From Nitrosomonadaceae bacterium (GTDB taxonomy: Bacteria > Pseudomonadota > Gammaproteobacteria > Burkholderiales > Usitatibacteraceae): a stretch of 11,184 nucleotides of DNA. The translations under genes were made by a program, and so were the position numbers. The stretch is from NCBI GenBank assembly GCA_021300055.1, contig JAJTHU010000280.1, forward strand, positions 1 through 11,184, written 5' to 3'. Positions 7,548 to 11,184 of this stretch are shown here, one piece after another; within the stretch, counting starts at the first letter, position 1; each line of letters begins with the position of its first letter. The notes below the pieces were generated by a model that ran no database searches, was not told the origin of the DNA, and worked only from the letters and a program-made list of their open reading frames with translations.

Positions 7548-7579
7548 GCTGCCCCGCCCGATTAGGGTGACGGGGCAGC
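7548..7579 (+). terminator. Hairpin after the small secreted protein gene
   Basis: A perfect 9-bp stem (GCTGCCCCG 7548-7556 with CGGGGCAGC 7571-7579), with a possible inner CCC/GGG pairing, begins 21 bp after the stop. No U-tract follows on the plus strand, so it may stabilise the 3' end or terminate poorly rather than act as a classic intrinsic terminator. Confidence 0.4.
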
Positions 7580-7635
7580 ACCGGGCAGCAGGAGAGTAGG
7601 CTTTAAAATGGCGCTAGTGAAATTCAGGAGCGCCC

Positions 7636-8133
7636 ATGTTTGTCGCCACCACCCCAAGTGCAGTAGACAAGACCTCCGCCTACGCGGATTACGAACGACA
7701 GCTTGCCAGTCTGCTGTCAGGCGAGCGCGATTTCATTGCCAACGCGGCGAATATGTCCGCACTTATTTTTACGCTGCTACCTGACCTGAATTGGGCAGGG
7801 TTCTATCTGCTTCGTGGAAATGAGTTAGTGCTTGGGCCATTTCAGGGCAAACCGGCGTGTGTGCGCATTCCGGTTCTTCCCGCGCCGCGCGGGGTTTGCG
7901 GAAACGCTGCCTTTCATCGGCGCACCTTTCTCGTGCCTAACGTGCATGCGTTTCCTGGCCATATCGCTTGCGATTCCGCGTCGAACTCGGAGATTGTGCT
8001 GCCGATCATCGCGAACGATCGCTTGGTAGGCGTGCTGGATCTTGATTCGCCAACGCTCAATCGATTCGACGCCGACGACCAAGCGGGGTTGGAACGCATG
8101 GTTGCCACATTCGTCTCCGCGACGGACTTCTGA
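7636..8133 (+). CDS. msrC: Free methionine-(R)-sulfoxide reductase (GAF domain)
   Basis: 165 residues, one GAF domain. fRMsr reduces free L-methionine-(R)-sulfoxide to methionine with thioredoxin in the cytosol, restoring oxidised methionine. Family signatures are strong: LNWAGFYLL (51-59), LGPFQGKPAC (66-75), GVCG (86-89), FPGHIACD (106-113), SEIVLPI (118-124), GVLDLDSP (132-139). All three family cysteines are present: C75, C88 and the catalytic C112 (equivalent to C84, C94, C118 as I recall E. coli YebR). The C75-C88 interval is 13 residues, against 10 in E. coli, through an insertion reading LPAP before RGVCG. AGGAG five nt before the ATG is a good ribosome binding site; a 6-bp pairing (7610-7615 with 7629-7634) could partly mask it. 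TAAAAT at 7604-7609 is a possible -10 box without a -35. Confidence 0.93.
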   Translation: MFVATTPSAVDKTSAYADYERQLASLLSGERDFIANAANMSALIFTLLPDLNWAGFYLLRGNELVLGPFQGKPACVRIPVLPAPRGVCGNAAFHRRTFLVPNVHAFPGHIACDSASNSEIVLPIIANDRLVGVLDLDSPTLNRFDADDQAGLERMVATFVSATDF

Positions 8134-8173
8134 TCGCTCAAGCTACTCCGCAAACTCAACTATTGGCGGGGTG

Positions 8174-8195
8174 TTTCGGGCACTTTTGCCCGAAA
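8174..8195. repeat. Perfect hairpin in the intergenic region after msrC
   Basis: TTTCGGGC (8174-8181) and GCCCGAAA (8188-8195) form an 8-bp stem with a 6-nt loop, 40 bp past the msrC stop. No U-tract follows on the plus strand. It may limit read-through into the polymerase gene or stabilise the msrC transcript 3' end. The rest of the 170-bp gap holds no clear promoter; a small AGGAG/CTCCT pairing lies near 8238-8262. Confidence 0.35.
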
Positions 8196-8303
8196 ACGCG
8201 CTTAGGTTGGCGACTTTGCGCTGCGCGGCATTCGCCTAGGAGGCTCCAGCAAGGCTCCTGCACTTCGACCATCCTCTAGCTCGTTTGCGCGCAAAATTGC
8301 GGC

Positions 8304-9533
8304 ATGGCCGAGCCCACCGTTAGCTCACTCCTTGTCGATTTCAACTCCTACTTTGCGTCCTGCGAGCAGCAGGTACGCCCGGAGTTGCGCGGCCGTCCCG
8401 TTGGCGTGGTGCCGATGCTTGCGGATACAACGTGTTTGATTGCGGCGAGCTATGAAGCCAAAAAGTTTGGCGTCAAAACGTTGACCAATGTGGCCGAGGC
8501 GAAGGCGAAGATTCCGGACATTGAGCTCGTCGTTGCGCGTCACGAGTTGTACATCGACATCCACCAACGCGCGGTCAAAGCAGTGGACGAGATCGCGCCG
8601 GTTAGACGCGTACTTTCGATTGATGAAATGGTCTGCGATTTACCGGCGGGCTACAAGTCCGTAGAGCGCGCAATCGGGCTATCGCAGGAGATCAAGCGGC
8701 ATCTCGCACAAACGATCGGCGAGTACATGAAGGTTTCGATCGGTATCGCGCCGAACTTGTTTCTCGCGAAGCTCGCCTCTGATATGCAGAAACCGGATGG
8801 CTTGGTGGTGCTCGAAGCTAACGACGTCCCGCAGAAAATCGCGCATCTCGACTTGCGTGCGCTTAATGGCATCGGCAAGAACATGCAAGAGCGTCTGCAC
8901 TCGTTTGGCGTGCGGAGCATCGAAGACCTATACCGACAAACCTCCGACCAGCTCGTCACGATTTGGGGAGGCGTGGGCGGCGCCCGCTTCTATCGAAAGT
9001 TGCGCGGCGAGGAAGTCGCGGAGCCCCATAATGAAATGGGCTCTTTGTCGCACTCACATGTGCTGCCACCCGAGCTTCGCGACCCCACTTCTGCCTATGC
9101 GGTGCTTAACCGATTGACGCAAAAAGCAGCCATGCGCCTGCGCAAAGCGTGTCACACCACGGCGTCAGTTTCAGTCAAAGTGAAATTTCTAAATGCGCCA
9201 ACATGGGACGCGAGTAGCCGTGTGCAAGCGACGCAGGACACGCTTGATCTACTTCATGCCGTTGATGCGATTTGGCGTGGGTTCCCAACTCGGCGCAAGG
9301 CAGTTCCGCTGCAGGTGGCGGTCGTGTTCGGCGACTTGGTGCCTGACACCGCGCAGAACTTTTCGCTGTTTAGCGAGGACCCAACAAAGAGGCGCCTGAA
9401 CGCTGCGATTGACGAGTTGAGCGTGCGGTTTGGTAAGCGAGCGGTATATTTCGGCGGCGCACACGCTGCGCTCGATCATGGTCGTTTGGCAATTGCCTTC
9501 AACCACATCCCTGATATCGAAACGGAGAGCTAA
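8304..9533 (+). CDS. Y-family DNA polymerase, UmuC-like
   Basis: 409 residues. Y-family polymerases copy damaged templates with low fidelity. The catalytic acids are D12 (LVDFNSYFASCEQ, also carrying the likely steric gate F17) and D107-E108 (LSIDEM). The FASCEQ form of motif I is UmuC-like rather than DinB-like. A helix-hairpin-helix follows (LNGIGKNMQERLHSFGV), then the little-finger domain. Near the C terminus QNFSLF (Q351-F356) fits the beta-clamp-binding consensus and precedes a KRRLNAAIDELSVRFGK run like that of UmuC. Such stand-alone proteins are often mislabelled ImpB/type VI secretion. No umuD, imuA or dnaE2 is adjacent. No CTGT-N8-ACAG LexA box is seen upstream, and no ribosome binding site precedes the ATG at 8304. 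Its stop overlaps the next start by one base. Confidence 0.9.
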   Translation: MAEPTVSSLLVDFNSYFASCEQQVRPELRGRPVGVVPMLADTTCLIAASYEAKKFGVKTLTNVAEAKAKIPDIELVVARHELYIDIHQRAVKAVDEIAPVRRVLSIDEMVCDLPAGYKSVERAIGLSQEIKRHLAQTIGEYMKVSIGIAPNLFLAKLASDMQKPDGLVVLEANDVPQKIAHLDLRALNGIGKNMQERLHSFGVRSIEDLYRQTSDQLVTIWGGVGGARFYRKLRGEEVAEPHNEMGSLSHSHVLPPELRDPTSAYAVLNRLTQKAAMRLRKACHTTASVSVKVKFLNAPTWDASSRVQATQDTLDLLHAVDAIWRGFPTRRKAVPLQVAVVFGDLVPDTAQNFSLFSEDPTKRRLNAAIDELSVRFGKRAVYFGGAHAALDHGRLAIAFNHIPDIETES

Positions 9534-10366
9534 TGGGCCTCGAGAATAATGTAGTCGTTATCACCGGCGCGTCCACCGGCATCGGTGAGGAACTCGCGTA
9601 TCAACTGGCGCGCAAAGGCGCACATTTGATGCTCGCTGCGCGGCGCATCCATGAGCTCGAGCGTGTCGCCGCTGGAGTTCGAGAGCTAGGTGCTCGAGTT
9701 GCCATTTCTGCCTGTGACGTTGCAATCGAGTCCGATTGCAAACGACTGATGGAAAGCACCGTTTCGGAGTTCGGCGGCATCGACAGCATTGTGCTGAATG
9801 CAGGTGTAACGATGTGGGCCAAGTTCGCTGACATACGTGATATGTCGATCATCGAACGCATCATGCGCATCAATTATCTCGGTGCCGTTTATTGCACGCA
9901 CTACGCGCTTCCGCATCTCATCAAATCCAAGGGCCGCATTCTTGGGGTCTCAAGTCTCACGGGCATTACAGGCGTACCCACTCGAACGGCCTATGCCGCA
10001 AGCAAGCACGCCATGCGCGGATTTTTTGACTCGTTACGTATCGAGCTTTCTGACATTGGCGTCACCGTAACGATGGTTTATCCAGGCTTCGTTGCCACGG
10101 GAATCCGCGAGAACGCTACCGCAGCCGATGGCAAAGCTGCAAAAGTCGACCCGGTCGACAAGAACGCAGCGATGAGTGTTGAGGAGTGCGCGGCGATTAT
10201 TGTTCGTGCACTTGAAGACCGCCGACGTGAGGAAGTCATGACGGCGAAGGGCAAGCTAGGCCAGTGGCTCAAGTTGATCGCGCCAGCGGTCATCGACGCA
10301 ATGGCGAAAAAAGCGGTGGCGGGTAATCAACGCTATGTGGATGGCAGTGCGCCACCCGCGAGTTGA
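9533..10366 (+). CDS. Short-chain dehydrogenase/reductase (SDR)
   Basis: 277 residues of a classical SDR with Rossmann fold, expected to be a cytosolic NAD(P)H-dependent oxidoreductase. Visible motifs are the cofactor loop TGASTGIG (11-18), AARR (36-38, the arginines favouring NADP), CDV (61-63), NAG (89-91), the active-site N114, and the catalytic S141, Y154 and K158 (YAASK). PGFVATGIR (184-192) is the usual segment after the active site. The last 50 residues resemble the C-terminal tails of DHRS7/11-beta-HSD-like and bacterial SDRs acting on bulky hydrophobic alcohols or ketones, but substrate cannot be deduced. The ATG overlaps the polymerase stop (TAATG), so translation is coupled and the pair is one operon. 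It converges on the rRNA operon. Confidence 0.92.
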   Translation: MGLENNVVVITGASTGIGEELAYQLARKGAHLMLAARRIHELERVAAGVRELGARVAISACDVAIESDCKRLMESTVSEFGGIDSIVLNAGVTMWAKFADIRDMSIIERIMRINYLGAVYCTHYALPHLIKSKGRILGVSSLTGITGVPTRTAYAASKHAMRGFFDSLRIELSDIGVTVTMVYPGFVATGIRENATAADGKAAKVDPVDKNAAMSVEECAAIIVRALEDRRREEVMTAKGKLGQWLKLIAPAVIDAMAKKAVAGNQRYVDGSAPPAS

Positions 10367-10387
10367 CAAGCGAACAGCGGTACCGAT

Positions 10388-10421
10388 AAACAAAACCCCT
10401 CACCAGCGTTGCTGGGAGGGG
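10388..10421 (-). terminator. Distal rRNA-operon terminator (copy 1)
   Basis: On the minus strand CCCCTCCCAGC pairs with GCTGGTGAGGGG (one bulged T, AAC loop; plus 10396-10421), followed by TTTTGTTT (10395-10388). It lies 21 bp beyond the convergent SDR stop; the plus-strand side carries a T-rich run (gttgttatta), so it may also help stop SDR transcripts. Confidence 0.85.
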
Positions 10422-10457
10422 TGTTGTTATTATAGGGTCTTGGCAATGACCTACTTT
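10388..10457. repeat. 70-bp direct repeat, copy 1 (5S 3' tail + terminator)
   Basis: Identical to 10624-10693 except at 10429 (a for t) and 10445 (a for g). On the minus strand it holds the last roughly 20 nt of a 5S rRNA, a short spacer (GACCCTATA) and the terminator. Here the 5S tail is not attached to a 5S gene but to the structured element at 10445-10612. Confidence 0.92.
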
Positions 10458-10612
10458 AGTTTCGGCCGGGCCGGTGGCCCTTAACGTGCTGCGCACGTTA
10501 GCCTTCACTGAAACAAGGCGTTGTCTTCGTTTCCAGGCCGTGCCGGATTGTTGCGTCCCACACGAGCGGCGCTCACTCCCACGCCTTGTTTTCATGCCTC
10601 AAGTAGGTCATC
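10445..10612 (-). ncRNA. Putative structured RNA linked to the rRNA operon
   Basis: About 168 nt on the rRNA strand, between two terminators. Pairings found by eye: P1, ATGACCTACTT (10446-10456) with AAGTAGGTCAT (10601-10611), extended by a G-U; P2, TGAAACAAGGCGT (10509-10521) with ACGCCTTGTTTTCA (10581-10594), 13 bp with one bulge; P3, 10539-10547 with 10556-10564, 8 of 9 paired; P4, TAACGTGC (10482-10489) with GCACGTTA (10493-10500), plus a GGC/GCC extension. The weak pairs in P1 and P3 are G-U on the minus strand but A-C on the plus strand, supporting minus-strand RNA. It ends in a 5S-like 3' tail and its own terminator. It lacks the internal sequences of 5S and I do not recognise 6S, SRP, tmRNA or RNase P RNA. 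A decayed mobile element is the main alternative. Confidence 0.45.
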
Positions 10613-10620
10613 AGGCGTTA

Positions 10621-10657
10621 TAAAAACAAAACCCCTCACCAGCGTTGCTGGGAGGGG
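10621..10657 (-). terminator. Proximal rRNA-operon terminator (copy 2)
   Basis: The same hairpin as the distal copy (10632-10657) followed on the minus strand by TTTTGTTTTTA (10631-10621). It begins about 17 nt after the 5S 3' end, the normal position for a terminator of an rRNA operon. Confidence 0.88.
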
Positions 10658-10693
10658 TGTTGTTTTTATAGGGTCTTGGCGATGACCTACTTT
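10624..10693. repeat. 70-bp direct repeat, copy 2 (true 5S 3' tail + terminator)
   Basis: Partner of 10388-10457, 236 bp apart, 68 of 70 bases identical. This copy is continuous with the intact 5S gene; homology stops at 10694, inside 5S, where copy 1 diverges completely. Confidence 0.92.
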
Positions 10694-10789
10694 CGCACGG
10701 GTAAGACCGCACTATCATCGGCGCAACGTCGTTTCACGGTCCTGTTCGGGATGGGAAGGGGTGGGGCCAACGCGCTATGGTCGCCAAGA
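10674..10789 (-). rRNA. rrf: 5S ribosomal RNA
   Basis: The minus strand reads as a betaproteobacterial 5S rRNA: start TCTTGGCGACCATAGCG, then CCCACCCCTTCCCATCC, the conserved CCGAACAGG loop, GTGAAACG, GCCGATGATAGTG and the end AAAGTAGGTCATCGCCAAGA. Its 5' and 3' ends form helix I (TCTTGGCGA with TCGCCAAGA). Ends are set by that pairing and may be off by one to three bases. It lies about 140 bp after the 23S 3' end in the usual 16S-23S-5S order and is followed by an intrinsic terminator. Confidence 0.95.
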
Positions 10790-10928
10790 ATTCTGTGTGT
10801 TGTCCGTGGCGCGCACTTAGGGGCGCACACGTCCAACCGCATTCGTAGAAGAAGTAAAAACAGATTAGTTTGTCTTGCGTTGCATGATCTATCACGCGCC
10901 ACACCTTGCGGCTGGCTTTTACCGTTAT
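10790..10928 (-). other. 23S-5S internal transcribed spacer
   Basis: About 139 bp between the 23S 3' end and the 5S 5' end. I find no tRNA and no coding sequence in it; the open frames crossing it run into rRNA and are not genes. It probably serves only as precursor sequence for RNase processing. Confidence 0.7.
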
Positions 10929-11184
10929 AGAGTCAAGCTTCACGGGCAATTAGTACACCTTAGCTTAACGCATTACTGCGCTTCCACATGGTGCCTATCA
11001 ACGTCCTGGTCTCGAACGACCCTTCAGGGGGGTTGAACCCCCAGGAAATCTTATCTTCAGGCAAGTTTCCCGCTTAGATGCTTTCAGCGGTTATCTCTTC
11101 CGTACTTAGCTACCCTGCGATGCTTCTGGCGAAACAACAGGTACACCAGCGGTACGTCCACTCCGGTCCTCTCGTACTAGGAGC
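10929..11184 (-). rRNA. rrl: 23S ribosomal RNA, 3' part (continues past window edge)
   Basis: The minus strand from the window edge carries the sarcin-ricin loop AGTACGAGAGGACC (the very conserved elongation-factor site), then domain VI sequences (AAGCATCTAAGCGGGAAAC, AGATAAGATTTCC) and the 3' end GTACTAATTGCCCGTGAAGC followed by TTGACTCT. The 3' end is placed by alignment from memory to the E. coli terminus and is approximate. The rest of 23S and the 16S gene lie to the right, outside the window. Confidence 0.96.

Noticed and set aside
7610..7634. Hairpin masking the msrC ribosome binding site as a riboswitch or thermometer
   Set aside because: Only 6 bp with a 13-nt loop and no further structure; too weak to claim.
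8134..8303. SOS (LexA) box before the polymerase gene
   Set aside because: No CTGT-N8-ACAG or close variant was seen by eye.
8304..9533. Type VI secretion protein ImpB
   Set aside because: A common naming error from the plasmid ImpB polymerase; the catalytic acids, helix-hairpin-helix and clamp motif show a Y-family polymerase.
10290..10595. Minus-strand open frame of 101 codons across the repeat and structured element
   Set aside because: It crosses a terminator, runs into the antisense of the SDR gene, has no ribosome binding site and an Arg-rich, non-protein-like composition.
10445..10612. A degenerate second 5S rRNA
   Set aside because: Only the last 20 or so nt resemble 5S; the conserved CCGAAC loop and the 5' half are absent, and the closing stem is different.
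10676..10949. Open reading frames of 71-84 codons on both strands
   Set aside because: They lie inside the 5S rRNA and the 23S-5S spacer; the rRNA match explains the sequence.
1..11184. CRISPR arrays, insertion sequences, phage or toxin-antitoxin genes
   Set aside because: No regularly spaced repeats, transposase-like or integrase-like proteins were found; the only long direct repeat is the 5S-tail/terminator pair.

Overview
The window comes from a bacterial chromosome, most likely a betaproteobacterium close to Burkholderiales. The 5S rRNA and the 3' end of the 23S rRNA look betaproteobacterial, and the gene set (exported S9 peptidase, small secreted helical protein, free-methionine sulfoxide reductase, UmuC-like polymerase) fits. 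This placement comes from reading and recall, not from a search. There are no insertion sequences, CRISPR arrays, tRNAs or phage genes.

Layout, left to right. Positions 1-804 (minus) hold the N-terminal 268 residues of a Hanks-type Ser/Thr kinase cut by the window edge. Positions 1020-2690 (minus) hold fhs (formate-tetrahydrofolate ligase), followed by a strong intrinsic terminator at 931-964. Divergent from fhs is a two-gene plus-strand unit: a DinB-superfamily DUF1569-like protein overlapping an NTF2/SnoaL-like protein by 26 bp. It converges on a minus-strand EamA/DMT permease (3825-4754). Upstream of that, also on minus, is an exported oligopeptidase B-like S9 peptidase (4831-6987). Its promoter region has a perfect TATAAT and a perfect 8+3+8 inverted repeat where the -35 box should be. 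Divergent from it is a small secreted helical protein (7176-7526), then a GAF-type free methionine-(R)-sulfoxide reductase (7636-8133). A UmuC-like Y-family polymerase (8304-9533) is translationally coupled to a short-chain dehydrogenase (9533-10366).

The right end is the distal part of an rRNA operon on the minus strand: partial 23S (about 10929-11184), a tRNA-free spacer, and 5S (about 10674-10789). Its 3' end is unusual. The 5S 3' tail plus intrinsic terminator (70 bp) occurs twice, 236 bp apart, with two mismatches. Between the two terminators lies a sequence of about 168 nt that I could not assign to a known RNA. It folds on paper as a compact RNA: a 12-bp closing stem, a 13-bp inner stem and two further hairpins. 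Two of its non-Watson-Crick positions are G-U pairs only when read on the rRNA strand. This possible rRNA-linked non-coding RNA is the most interesting feature in the window.

The protein genes do not form one pathway. They are short independent transcription units covering one-carbon metabolism, peptide degradation, methionine-oxidation repair, translesion synthesis and export.
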